Origin: Onchidella celtica
Lineage: Eukaryota; Mollusca; Gastropoda; Systellommatophora; Onchidiidae
Direction of reading: 5' to 3'
Assembly (NCBI GenBank): GCA_963931925.1
Contig: OZ007570.1
Location: forward strand, 69,492,046 to 69,556,045
Length of the DNA stretch: 64,000 nucleotides
This document shows, one piece after another, positions 48,186 to 58,916 of the stretch. The position numbers and the translations under genes were made by a program. The notes beneath the pieces were generated by a model. That model was not told the DNA's origin and searched no databases. It saw only the letters and a list, made by a program, of their open reading frames with translations. How positions within the stretch are numbered: position 1 is the stretch's first letter; every line of letters begins with the position of its first letter.

Positions 48186-49589
48186 GTATCCGGAGGCATA
48201 ATACCTTTGTTACGAGTCTGGTCTGGGGTTATAAATTAATGGGGTTATGACTGCATTTTAAAATCGAGAGGTATTTTACTAATTAAGCTTTCGTACCATG
48301 CCACACACTAATAACAATCTGAATAAGTTTTTTTATCAACAGACCTGCAGGGCCACAAATTTTATTACCTTAAATATCCTAACAATTTTGTCTAAATTTC
48401 TTACATACTAAAAAGACAACATCAGCAGCATCAAATGAAAATTCAATAATATATCACTAGAAGTCTCCTCTAGATTCCTATAAGGTTAAGATCATTCTGA
48501 CTCACTAACAATTTAAGTATGAATTATCTATCTCTCAGATATAGTCTGCCTACTATCTATCAAGCAAAATACTCATGTCTCTGGTGACAATGTCATCTCA
48601 GCTATTTGTGCCTACCGCTTATAATGGATCAAGCTCGTCACTACAAACTGACGTAGTTAAGTTAGATCTACTCTAGGATGGGCTGGCAATCCCCAGCCTC
48701 ATCCAGACAAATCAATCTCAATTCACAGTTGTGTATGCCAAACATTCATACTAGATCTAGTTGCAAGTTAATATACATCTTGTCTTGCATCCTTGGTTAG
48801 CACTTCTAGCAGATGCAGCAATCCTGTCCTACTGGAAAAATTACTTTCAGCTCCTCGTTCATTGTTGAATCAACAGACAAACACTTACACTTGGTCCCTG
48901 GTAAGAAACCAGGGAGCAGCAGACAACAGCAGTGGGTAAATATCACCATCGAGCATATGGCACCATCGTAATGCCTATAATAGACATAGACATGAAAATA
49001 ACAGTCTTCTGATTCTTCTGGCAGAATCACGCCGACGCCTGCACAGATGGAAATTTCTGTATGGAGTCCAGACCATAGGTGTGGCTACGCTTTTATACTG
49101 TGCGGCCAGCTGCAAATTCCCGTCCAACTGCCTGGATTTGATTGGTGCATCCATCGAGCCCAGCTCGTAGTATTAATAGATTCTGCATGGAAGTCGGTCA
49201 CGGCCTTGTACCAGAAACAGACAAGGTCGAATTAAAATGTCAAAACCATTACTAAAATCTCTAAACCCTCGTGCTTTCTACGTTTTATGTACGAATTTCT
49301 GAACGCGACTAAGCGTCTTAAACTATCTAACCTTATTCACCCCTTCTCTTCCCTCGTAAGAGTTCATCAAAATCCCGGGATCGAGAACTGCACCGTCACT
49401 CCTAACCCATCCATTTATTCTATCTTGCCCCACTTTCTTTCCATCTCTAAGAAAAAGTGTTACAAAAACAAACTGCCCGCGAAAACAGTTCAAGGACATT
49501 TACGCTGGCTATAATCAACGAGACCGTGAAAAAAACAAGTCTCTTCTAATCGTGACCCAGCACGACATTTATAACTTTAACCTTGACAA
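48186..49589. other. About 1.4-kb insertion splitting duplicon A
   Basis: This stretch is absent from the paired copy at 57.4-58.0 kb, where the two halves are nearly joined. No terminal repeats were found by eye, and the ORFs inside (48806-49514) have no recognised motif. It could equally have been deleted from the other copy. Confidence 0.45.
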
Positions 49590-49830
49590 CCTTCTTCGGG
49601 TATGCATGAAGTCTACCCATCCAGTTAAAATAGGTTTCTTTAGTTATCAGTTGCATGCCACACATTCGGAGGGATCTTACCCCCTAAGTAAAAAACGATG
49701 TGTGATGTGGGTATGACCCAGTCGGAGTTCCCTACGGACAATTTCTTCTCTCCGATTTTGTTGACAGGCATGAGTCCACTTTCCAAGTTGAAGCTGGATA
49801 AAGTGAAGGTTATTTGATGTTTGTCCAGCC
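49590..49830. repeat. Duplicon A, right half (paired with 57755-57965)
   Basis: Shared blocks: tttcttcgg or cttcttcggg, gtatgccacacattcgg or gcatgccacacattcgg, cctaagtaaaaaa, gatgtgtga or tggtgtgtga, gacaatttct, ccactttccaag or ccactgtccaag, ggataaagtg. Confidence 0.75.
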
Positions 49831-49979
49831 CATCTTTCCTGCCATCTCGATTTCAGGAAGTTATTAATAGCGAGTTTAAACTCAGTGTAAATATGATGCG
49901 AATTAAAGTTATAATGCCTAGTTAGTGCTCAGAAAAGCAAAGCGTGAGTGAAAGAAGGAAGAAGGAGAAATGATCAAGA

Positions 49980-50075
49980 TGGGGATCGAACCAGCGACAT
50001 ATGTTACGGCACTCGTCACCTTGCCATGAAGAAAACAGACCGCTTAACCGTTCGGTCACTCCGTCTCTCCAAAAA
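49980..50075 (-). mobile_element. tRNA-derived SINE head (Pol III A and B boxes)
   Basis: On the minus strand TGACCGAACGGTTAAGCGG resembles a tRNA-Ser/Leu A-box region, and about 40 nt later CGCTGGTTCGATCC is a good B box. No acceptor stem pairs and the anticodon arm is not convincing, so it is a SINE rather than a tRNA gene. It differs from the SINE at 60685. Confidence 0.55.
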
Positions 50076-50599
50076 AAAGACGCGGTGGTAACCGAACTTT
50101 CTCGCCGTGTCTCTTACTGACTTGAGTGTTCGTTCGCTGGGATTAAGAGCACCCGCGTCACCCCTCCCCTTCCTATTCTAGCTCCCTGTTCAATAAGCTC
50201 TTTGGTTGCCTCTCAGGCCAAGTCCATGAAGATCTCTCAGCTTACCGCGTTATATGTCTTCGCTCAGGCTGGATGTTAATTCGTTGTAAAAGTTTCGTTG
50301 TAGGGGAGGGAATAAAGAGTTAAGAAATCAAGGGGTGTTTTTTTTTTCTCCTTTGGTTTTGAAATTTTGAAAAGGGGCCGAGTAATGATCGCTGGAAAAG
50401 CTAGCCGCAAACGATGAAGCTAATTCGTTTGTCAAGAAGTTTGGCGATTATGTGCACTGTATGTAATTTGAAATTTCTTCCCACTTCCAGCAGCAATCCA
50501 AAGTTCTTGCAGAGTTGTGCAGGGTACCAACATTTCCTAAATGGTTGTATAGAAGTATACACATACAGCAAAATAATTATTATCAGGAGATAAACACCA

Positions 50600-50930
50600 A
50601 TGAGAAACAGTCATCTTGTTCGATGAATCAACAGCAAAAAGACTCAAAAGCCGGTGCCCAGTATCAGACAGAGCAAAAGTCGCCACATTAGAAGTGAAAC
50701 CCCTAGATATAGGCATCATTCAATTCTCCGCGCCAACGTCAGAACGCAAAGATGAAGACATAGAAAAAATGTATAAAGATATATATATAGCAAAAAGTAC
50801 CTAAAATCCCAAGGTATGACGATAGTAATAGGCGACTTTAATGCCAATGTGGAAGATCAAAGAGTAGAAGAAATTGTTGGACCTTGGGGAACAGGAGAAA
50901 AAAATGAACGAGGAAGAAGACACATATTTC
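50600..50930 (+). pseudogene. LINE endonuclease fragment
   Basis: VATLEVKPLDIGIIQFSAPT, then after a frameshift near 50803 TIVIGDFNANVEDQRVEEIV and GPWGTGEKNERGRR. These are the APE-type endonuclease boxes of non-LTR retrotransposons (GDFNA is the diagnostic one). RT is absent and the piece stops near 50930, where the next relic begins. Confidence 0.8.
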
Positions 50931-51171
50931 ACCATTCCATGAAACATTATGTGAAAAAATTGATAAAGCATCGAAACAAATAGAAGATGAAAGAAAACAT
51001 CTTGAAGAAATTGGAGAGGCTACTTCCTCATATCTTACATTACTTATTGAATATAGAAATATTATATGTAAAATGATTGGATGTGAATTAGATTTATGGA
51101 AAAGAAATCGCCCTGAAGAATGTGAAGAATTAAGAAATGAAATATTATCAGATATGGAAGGGAAAAAATAG
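50930..51171 (+). pseudogene. Charged ORF remnant of unknown function
   Basis: About 80 codons open to TAG 51169-51171, rich in Glu and Lys (for example KQIEDERKHLEEIGEATSS and RNRPEECEELRNEILSDMEG), helical in character. No ATG near the start, so it is a 5'-truncated remnant. It converges on the Cys-rich ORF, which ends at 51256. Confidence 0.4.
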
Positions 51172-51255
51172 TGTTTATATTCCCACCAAAATAAGGTACT
51201 AAACGAATTGAGAAATATGTGGATTCCACCAAAATAAGGTAATAAAGAATTTTGG

Positions 51256-51552
51256 TTAATTAATAGGAGGATTAACTATTAGAAGCTGAGTTAGAACTAA
51301 ATTAAAATGTTTTTTTTTTTTTGCCTTTTTTTCTAGTGCTATATGCCGCTGACGAATGCGATCTAGTCCACATCGTTGGCTAAAATGGATTTCGCTTTGG
51401 AAACCCACCCCGCACGACCTGCATGGTACAGGAATTTTTCTACCTTTACGAATTTTAAATAAATGAAATTTGCAATATTTTTGAATACAACTATTTCCAC
51501 ATATATCCAACCCACCACTTCTCAACCAAGCGCATTTATTGTGTCCTTTCAT
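51256..51552 (-). CDS. Small Cys-rich zinc-binding-type protein
   Basis: The likely start is Met at 51552 (98 codons). Cysteines follow a regular pattern: C-x10-C-x3-C-x4-C-x2-H, then PCRSCG and a further Cys (about residues 7-61), followed by a basic helix (ALEKKAKKKK). This suggests a zinc-stabilised nucleic-acid binder. It appears intact. The frame stays open upstream into decayed integrase sequence, so the upstream ATG at 51681 is unlikely to be the true start. I recognise the pattern as recurring beside this integrase type but know no function. Confidence 0.5.
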   Translation of the reverse strand: MKGHNKCAWLRSGGLDICGNSCIQKYCKFHLFKIRKGRKIPVPCRSCGVGFQSEIHFSQRCGLDRIRQRHIALEKKAKKKKHFNLVLTQLLIVNPPIN

Positions 51553-51589
51553 ATTGGTAACTTTAGATATACCTACTACAACATATATC

Positions 51590-51823
51590 TCTAAATAGAA
51601 TTTATTTTTTTTTGGTGGAAGTTGGGTGTCGTTTGGAACTATTTTACAGCTCTTCGCGAAAAAATCATCGCTTAGGACCATTTAATAAGTATTAAATCAC
51701 GGGGCTGTCAGGCTTTGTCATTGAACTTTCTATTTGATACACATTTAGTGACCATATATGATCGGTAGCGCGGCGTCTGCTCCAGCCTTCTAATTCACCA
51801 GGTTGATACAAAAACGAACGTTA
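51590..51823 (-). pseudogene. Integrase C-terminal part, separated by LINE insertion
   Basis: Minus-strand fragments FLYQPGELEG, IWSLNVYQIE, MTKPDSPVI and IVPNDTQLPP lie in order with stops and a frame change. They belong to the C-terminal extension that normally follows this integrase core. The core itself ends at 52338 on the other side of the LINE fragment. Confidence 0.6.
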
Positions 51824-52337
51824 ACGTCTGATGGAAGCTTTTTGCTTTTGTTTAAATAACACCGCACCAAGCTATCTCAAAAATTCTTTACAAGTTTACA
51901 GACCATCTCGTTCACTAAGATCATCAAGTGACAAAACAATCTGAAGAATACCATCTAAAAACTATAAAACTATAGGCCATAGATCCTTCAACTATTTTGG
52001 ACCTTTTGTCTGGAAACAGATATCCTTGAACATTCGTGAATCACCGAATCTTGAAAGCTTTAAGAAAAGCGTAAAACATCATATTTTCCTCCGAAACTTT
52101 TAAATTTTCAAAATTCTATTCTGTACTTGATGTTACAATTGATTATGTAAGCTAGTGTTATATTATATGACTAAGAGCGTCTGTGTGTGTGAAACTGAAA
52201 GTTTGTACGGATGAGATTGCGTGTTTTAGTATGAGATTTGGAAAGTGTATGCATGAATTATTGATGCAATGTACAGCACATTGAGTAATAAATTTATTAG
52301 AAATGCGTTATAGAAATTCTATTTATTATTATTATTA
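51824..52337 (+). mobile_element. LINE 3' end (L2/CR1-like), 5'-truncated
   Basis: The C-terminal tail of a non-LTR reverse transcriptase is readable: APSYLKNSLQVYRPSRSLRS, then a TGA, then RSFNYFGPFVWKQISLNIRE and ESFKKSVKHHIFLRNF with TAA near 52100. A 3' UTR follows and the copy ends in (TTA)n at 52319-52337, the usual end of this LINE type. It lies in the integrase gene in the opposite direction. Confidence 0.78.
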
Positions 52338-53035
52338 TTGACTCCAACAGGACGATCAGGAACTATTGAAGATGATGTGCTGTGAGGCAGTGTCTTAGCC
52401 ATTATAGCAATTTTTGTTTTTTTTCCAATTAGTCTCGATACTTCGTCATTCAAAGCTGCAACCACAGCAGGTAATCGCCTCACCCATTCCGTAGATCGTT
52501 CACCAGAAGGGAGTCTCATCTCTTGAGCATACTGATTTCCGTATGGTCTCTCGGCTAGAGCTCGGTTGGAACGCTCCACAATGCTTTGGTCCCTATGAAT
52601 GCTCACATTACTTCGTCTGATAGAAACTCCATGTTTCGCGAGCAATTTATTGATTGCATCCATACACTCACGTCCAGGATCAACTTGGAGTAGCTTTGGC
52701 CACTTTAAAGAACCTCGCGTGTAAATACGAGACAAAGCATCGCCAACTTCTTTAGTCTCTTTTGTAGCCAGTGGTTCAGCAGTTTTAAACCGACTGGCAA
52801 CATCAATCACTGTGAGGGAATACTTATATGTACGCTTACCAACTTTATCGTGAGGGAGAAAGAGTAGGTCACCTTGATGGACTTCGTTTGGTACAACAAT
52901 ATCAAAACTCGGTCTTGGAATTTTTCGTGGAGCCGGAGCTCTCTATGGACAGCTAATTGATTAGGCTTGTTAGCAATCATGGGCATTTTAATTGGAATAC
53001 TCGTCTTTTTAGAGAACCCAAGCATCTTAGTGAGA
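52338..53035 (-). pseudogene. Retroviral-type integrase core of the virus-like element
   Basis: The N-terminal part (MLGFSKKTSIPIKM, NQLAVHRE) begins near 53025. After one frameshift come RKIPRPSFDIVVPNEVHQGD and the core: first Asp in VIDVASRFKTAEPL, second Asp in LLQVDPGREC, then QSIVERSN with the Glu 35 residues later. RLPAVVAALNDEVSRLIGKK follows. The frame ends in a run of Asn codons that belongs to the LINE tail. The catalytic triad is intact in this copy. It would integrate element DNA; the gene is dead because of the shift and the insertion. Confidence 0.75.
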
Positions 53036-53039
53036 TTGG

Positions 53040-53237
53040 GGGAAAATTATTCTTTTGGAATCAGATAAGATTTGTAAAAAACCAGTCGGAGGATGTAACT
53101 CTCTAGATAACCCGTTTCGTTTGAATACTTCGTTGAGACCACAGACATTATAATAACCATCTGGAATAGTTACTCTCACTCCATAAGCCTGATACCTATT
53201 GTTTATCAGCTCCTTGGATATGTTATACCATGGTGGC
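53040..53237 (-). pseudogene. Structural-like protein, distal part
   Basis: The minus strand is open and encodes ELINNRYQAYGVRVTIPDGY, CGLNEVFKRNGL and HPPTGFLQILSDSKRIIFP. The frame is cut at 53238 by the solo LTR; the N-terminal portion is at 54465-54577. The short beta-rich, jelly-roll-like character would fit a minor capsid or penton-type protein, but this is a guess from pattern only. Confidence 0.45.
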
Positions 53238-54464
53238 TGTCATGATTCAGATGTTATTAAAACTCACGCAGAGAGTGAGTTGTTTTTTTACCAGGGCCAT
53301 GAAAAATTGGCTGGTGGCCTTGAACGGTCCTCGCCCAATTATAGTTGTGACTAAATAAATGTAAAGTTAAACTGTTAGATTCACGCTTGTCGGTTTTAAT
53401 GTTCGTGATTAATAAGTAATGGAGTAGGGGTGAAACAAGGTGGGGACAGTTGACATTGTTAAGTATGACTAGACAAGTTTTTGCACGTTAACTGGCTGGT
53501 AGAATAGTGCAGACGTATTACTACAATTAAAATGGTGGGAGGTTTCGACCTATGAGATAGCTGAACTAATTGGGCCAGCGGACTGGCACGCTGGGTAGTT
53601 AGATAGTATATAACATCGCGTAACGTTCAGATTAGGTGAATACAGACGAGCAGAAGCATCGTGTCGTGAAGTATCTCCGGTTGACCAGTACCTGAACTGT
53701 GTGCTTTGAAGACAAGAAGTCCTTGCTAACGGACTGACTGAGCTCTAGAAAGAAAGGTCTGAGTGGGCTGACCCTTGAAAGCCCACGCTGCGCTATATTG
53801 ATGTTCGCGCCTACCAGTAGGCGTGAGCAATGGTAATATATCTTATTTATTCAAGCATAATAGAGATCAGAGATAGAGAGAGAACTACAGCCTCATAGGA
53901 AGACTAAGGAAACCCCAGCTGGCACTCGACCACGAGTGTCCTGTATCATAGATCTATTGCCATAGTATGATTGGAATAATATAGCACATTGTTGATGAAT
54001 TGAATAGTGATTGTGCATAAAATATAGTCTTTTGGCAACTGCTTAAATTACCTACAAGCCGAAGAGTGCTTCTGTAGGCTTTGAACGTATTGGGCTCTCC
54101 TAACATTTAAGCCCATATGATTTATGGAGAGTTTGCCTGGCGACTGGCCAGTGGCGACTCAACTGTCGCTTTAAATTGATATCTAGTTTCGTATAATATA
54201 CCTATTTGCTATTGATTGCAGTACCTCCATAGTTACATGAATATCATTGGTTAAGTTATTAATTAGATTTTTTTTTTGGTTTGGATATATACCCCTATTG
54301 TCTTTTGTTTTGTTATTAATATTTATGTAAACTATGGCCTGACCGGCCTGACATATATACGCTCTAGTTATTTAATACTTTTCTTGTGTGGTTGTGTCCG
54401 AGTGTGAGTTAGCTGCCTCTCGTGCAGTCGTAACATCCCCAAGACCCTAACTCTGCTCGTGACA
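53238..54464 (+). repeat. Solo LTR, family 2, with target site duplication GTGGC
   Basis: 1227 bp from TGTCATGATTCAG to CTCGTGACA, nearly identical to 16164-17392. The five bases before (53233-53237) and after (54465-54469) are both GTGGC, a perfect target duplication. It split a minus-strand ORF of the virus-like element. Confidence 0.95.
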
Positions 54465-54577
54465 GTGGCTAACAATTTATCTCTACAAGAGCTATTTAAT
54501 AATTTATTACCCCCGTCTAAACTGTGGGGTAATTCTACATGAGATTTATTTTGAACATCTACAAATGTTACATACAT
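54465..54577 (-). pseudogene. Structural-like protein, N-terminal part
   Basis: ATG at 54575-54577 opens MYVTFVDVQNKSHVELPHSL on the minus strand and runs to the solo LTR. The other part of the same frame is at 53040-53237. The start codon lies only 12 bp from the plus-strand start at 54590. Confidence 0.5.
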
Positions 54578-54589
54578 TATATAATAATA

Positions 54590-55310
54590 ATGAATTATTT
54601 TAAGTTCAATAGTGAAGCAAAATATCATCCAGGAGTTCAAGGTGCAAATAACACTACCGGAAATTCTATTAACGTAAACGTTCAAATACGTACAAACGAG
54701 GCTTTCGAAACTCAATATCCAGAGGTATTTGAAAAGTATCGCCTACCTAAAGTTAATTCAGACAAATTGATGCATGCTTGGAGCTCAACCCCTATGCAGT
54801 TCTGGCAGAACCAGCTGAATTTTGCCGTATGGTGACCTACTGCAGGGTGCGGTGTTTCTTTGGAAGACCATTAAATTGACCGCTGAAAATTCTATGATTT
54901 GTGCTTTATATCTCTTTCACGTATACTACCAGATAAGACGAATGTTGGAGGAGATACATGCACCACTGCCGCAAGATCAAGCGTGGCACCCTTATAACAA
55001 CCCAAACGATGTCAGAACATTCGAAAGAATATGCAATGAATTTAATGTATCTGCTAATTTTAAATGGCATATAAGTGAGCTAAACCATGGCCTTCGGAAA
55101 GTATATCATTATTGGCCTAGTCTGGGATATCACGTTTGCACAATTGTGGGGGGAATTGGGTCCCAAAAATGCCATTTACAAAGAAAACGACAAATCAAGT
55201 AATTCATGTTGAATGCATAAAACAGGACGCTTCAAATTCAGACATAGCATGGCAAACTTTCATTCTCGATCTAATGATGAAATCGTCGCGCATGTGTGAG
55301 AATGGATGAA
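54590..55310 (+). pseudogene. Conserved protein of the virus-like element, frameshifted
   Basis: ATG 54590 begins MNYFKFNSEAKYHPG and continues through TPMQFWQNQLNFAVW to a stop near 54834. The same protein resumes in another frame with FHVYYQIRRMLEEIHAPLPQ and YNNPNDVRTFERICNEFNVS, and in a third with FTKKTTNQVIHVECIKQDAS and AWQTFILD, ending near 55310. The box order is one I associate with this integrase-bearing element; it may be its major structural protein, but no function can be shown. At least two frame changes. Confidence 0.5.
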
Positions 55311-55334
55311 AAAAAAACTATTCTAAGGAAAGGG

Positions 55335-56030
55335 GGAAATCAAAATAGATAGATGATACCCAGTTTTAGCATTTTGAACCTAATATTATTGTGATGCATC
55401 GCCTATCGGTGTCCACTCATTCGCTGCATCAGCGCACACCCGCCATGTTTGAGCTATTGTTTTGGCCCTTGGGCCTACTCGTTAGCTGTCCCAGGATCTG
55501 TGACCCAAGGGACCGCCCAAACTGACGGGGCGCATTTCATGAAACGCTGCCCAGCCGTGTCAAATACCCATGGGCATGTTTTCGCCATATTTGGGTGGGA
55601 ACTTTGCCTTGGGCACTTTTCATGAAACAGGCCACATTGGCCGCGCTCCAGACGAGGGTAAAAATTTATGATCCTGAGCGCGGCCACCCACATAATTTAT
55701 TTAGAAAACGGTTGTTTTTTTCTTCTGCTTTTTTTTTAACTTCAAACAACGGATTGGCCCCGTTACGCCTCCCTAGCCCCCAAAATAAGAGTTGTCAATT
55801 CACGAGAAGGCGTTAAGATCATTTCCGGTAGATATGCCTTGAGATCGTAAGAGTCTCCTCCGCGAAAATCTTCGGTCACGCACAGTGGTCAGAAAATAAG
55901 CAGGGATCGGCCATTCCCATAAACAACACCTTTTTAATGAACTAGTGCAACAGAATAGGATGAATGCAAGCTGAAGGTTACAAAAACTAGGAAGTTATAG
56001 GCGATTTCAATTTAGCTGGTACATGTATGC
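55335..56030. other. Intergenic; short repeats around TTTCATGAAAC
   Basis: gcatttcatgaaacgctgcc (near 55530) and cacttttcatgaaacaggcc (near 55615) are two imperfect copies of a palindromic motif. They may belong to a small non-autonomous element. No gene. Confidence 0.35.
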
Positions 56031-56034
56031 GGTA

Positions 56035-56280
56035 ATTAAGTCAGAAAACTGACTTTGGTCATGTCAACGCAAAGGCAGCTGGATATGTTCAGATAAATAC
56101 ACGATGACTAGTTTAACGAGTAACGTAACCAGTCATTAACGTTTCGTCAGCCAAGGATGATAAACAAGATAAGCTAGGTTGTGTCAATAAAGTGCGACAA
56201 TTGTATTTCCTTTTATGCGCAGAATTGAAGTCATGCCTGTGACTCACCTATTGTAAAGCCTTTAGAAATTGAAAAGTATA
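56035..56280. repeat. Duplicon, paired with 5205-5345 and 8015-8110
   Basis: The left half matches 5205-5345 and the right half (aattgaagtcatg, aaagcctttagaaa) matches 8050-8110. Here the two halves are contiguous. Confidence 0.55.
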
Positions 56281-56284
56281 CTGT

Positions 56285-57435
56285 CAACTGGTGGACACCA
56301 TTTTTCAAACTATTTGTCGAAACCCTGCCCTCCATTTGTTTCATCTCGAAGCACCATGAGGTGCACATTAATGTACCTCCGGCTCTAGACAATCTATAGA
56401 CCACTGTGAATCACTCTAATCTGCGCTCTCATGCCGTAGTGAAAAGGGAACCGGGAGACCATGGTGAAACAATGTAAACAAGCCTATAAAATCTAAAACA
56501 GAAAGCTTGTCAAATGTAAGTGAATGTATCTTCAAAGTTTAACACCAAGTCAAGCTGCAAGAGCGGCGGTAGGTCATACAACTACAGTGTTATGGGCCGA
56601 CTTTTCTTCATTCACAGCATATACTAGACCTGTTCAGCCCTTCTTAATCGCTTTGTTCATTGGCACAGTTTATTAGTTGCTTTAAAAATTCCATGCCCAG
56701 CGTCTGTTCCTCCATCATTTGTCTGCTAGTCAAGAGATAGTCAGACATACGTGAGGAAATGACTCAGCAAAAAATGGAAATAAACAAGTTAAGAGAGTAA
56801 GCAACACAACTAAGATCTTGTTATCTATTTGCATATTATACATCATATTTAATGGATCAGCCTATTTGCTGATTATATTCTGCAGTCGACAAAATGTATG
56901 TGAACGTGCATTGTTCTTACCTCATGAAAGACATACAACTGCTTCTTATTTGCTTTAACAGTGCGGGTAATGTGTATGTCAACGTTATTGTCAACAATAA
57001 AGGCTTTAACGAAATTTTCAGTTGTTTCTTTTATGACCAACACTGACCCTAATACTGAAGTACTGAGAGAAAATAGAAAGATTGGCAGTCTGAGGATAAG
57101 GCCATTTAGGAATTAAATATAAGTCAAACACACCTCATAAAATACTTTTAGGAGCATTAACAAAATGAAGGACGCAGAAAAATATCTATAACAAATAACA
57201 TGGCATGTCTACCATTCGAGCTGTTCAAAGATTGTAAACGTTCTCCCTTTTCAGTTTCCTACTGGTGAATGTAATTTCCCCTGGTGGAAAGGACTCTGGG
57301 CAAAGAATGCTGAGCCTGAAAAAAAAATATTTCTGATTCAACATACAGCTGATATAATATTATTAAGTACTGACGATGCTTAAAGTACAATGGAAGAATA
57401 GCCTAGCATAAAAAAAAAAATGCTTGAGTTTAATT
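56285..57435. other. Intergenic, no recognised gene
   Basis: AT-rich; no coding motif or repeat recognised. Confidence 0.35.
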
Positions 57436-57439
57436 GTGC

Positions 57440-57965
57440 GGGGCGTCGTCACGATAACGGCCACTTTGCCCCCTTCACGGTCTATTATGGTACACGTTTT
57501 TTATTTGTTTCTAATACGGTGGTTTTAAGTTTAAGAATATAATTAAATACATTCAGATAATTTTATTACATTGGTAAAATTCTCAAAACCTCTTTTGTAT
57601 GATCTGAACAGTTTTGTAAGTGAGTATAAAAGTTTTAAAATTAAATTGTAGATCTTATCCTCTCTCAGAAAGGGTAGGGTGCGTTACGGGTCCAAGTCAG
57701 AAAATAATTCTTTACTAAAACCGCAGATGGTGTCCTTTCTTCGGATTGTGCGTGATGTCTGCAGATTCAATTAAAACAATGTTTTATTGATAGTTGGCAA
57801 TTGTATGCCACACATTCGGGGGAAATCTTTCGGCCTAAGTAAAAAATGGTGTGTGAGGTGGGTAGGACCCAGAGAACGTCTACTAAAGACAATTTCTCCA
57901 ATTTTATTGATTAGCATGGGCCCACTGTCCAAGCTGATCTTGGATAAAGTGTAGTTTATTTACGT
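57440..57965. repeat. Duplicon, paired with 47917-48185 and 49590-49830
   Basis: Carries the left and right halves of duplicon A separated by only about 40 bp. Confidence 0.7.
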
Positions 57966-58284
57966 CTAAACTCACAAAATAATTGTGCATTTCTCGGGAT
58001 ATTGATTCGCATCACTTCCCTTTACCGTGATAATTTAATGCTGTATCGGAGTGTGCCACCGAAAGAGCTTATAGTCGGGGGCCAACTTGCTCTATCTCTT
58101 CAAATAGGCGTTGAACCTTACACCGAAAAAGATATTATTATACTTTTGTTTGTTGTATTTTCATTTAAAATGATTTCCTGGGCTCAAGAAACTGCCGGAC
58201 ATAATTGGCTAAATGGTGGAATCGCCTATGTGGAGGCGATTATGTCCCCAAGTTTATTTAGATAAATACTGCGGTGACGATTTC

Positions 58285-58405
58285 TGTGGTCACTGTGGTG
58301 ACGATGTCTGCTGCAGTAACTGTTGTACCTGGGCTGCGATGACACTAAGGCAAATTTCCCAAATGGGATTAAAGAAGAATACAAAATACAAACAAAAAAT
58401 ACAAA
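58285..58405 (+). mobile_element. SINE 3'-end fragment
   Basis: cctgggctgcgatgacacta, then aaggcaaatttcccaaatgg and gattaaagaagaatac match the 3' tail of the SINE copy at 24300-24400 (read on the minus strand). It ends in A-rich ATACAAA units. Confidence 0.65.
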
Positions 58406-58409
58406 ATAT

Positions 58410-58725
58410 ATTGTTTTGTTTTTGTTGTATGTAAAATAACTCTCTTCAAAATTTGTCCTGGGCTGCTTACAAAACGTTTAAGTTCAGAAAGAACGCCGTA
58501 TTTCCTTCTCCTGCGCGAGGTTGCTGTTTAAGCAACAGACGAATTTCATGGGGAGGTGGATATTGATTTTATACTAACAGGGTCGGCACAACATGTCGTC
58601 GATTGGCTGTTGGAACTTTCTAAGTCCAAAGATCTAAATTTTACAGGAAAAGGGAAAAACTGATTATCTTTAACAGTTTTCATTGTTGGGAGTTGTAACT
58701 TGGTATCTAGCTTCTCTTTCTGTTA
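58410..58725. other. Intergenic, no recognised feature
   Basis: No coding motif. A (TC)n tract follows at about 58730-58757. Confidence 0.35.
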
Positions 58726-58916
58726 TTTATTTCTCTCTCTCTCTCTCTCTCTCTCACTCCATGTCCTCTTCCCTTCTCTCTCTCTATCTGCCTGTCTGCC
58801 GGTCCCTCCCTCTATCTTTGACTATGTTTCTGTCCTTTTTTTTGTGACAGTGAGAGAGACAGACAGACAGACAAAGACAGACATTCAGAAATGAGAGAGA
58901 GATGCATTATGGCTTT

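Larger units (their letters stand above)
50930..55330. mobile_element. Virus-like / Polinton-like integrase-bearing element, fragmentary
   Basis: Parts: an ORF on the plus strand (ending 51171), a Cys-rich ORF and an integrase on the minus strand, then a head-to-head pair of genes starting at 54577 (-) and 54590 (+). Integrase, Cys-rich and structural-looking genes in one block recall Maverick/Polinton or adintovirus-type elements, but no DNA polymerase or ATPase is visible. A LINE 3' end (51824-52337) and a solo LTR (53238-54464) inserted later. No terminal repeats were found. The assignment is tentative. Confidence 0.5.

Noticed and set aside
49980..50075. Possible tRNA gene (minus strand)
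   Set aside because: A and B boxes are good, but the acceptor stem and anticodon arm do not fold convincingly, so it was kept as a SINE head.
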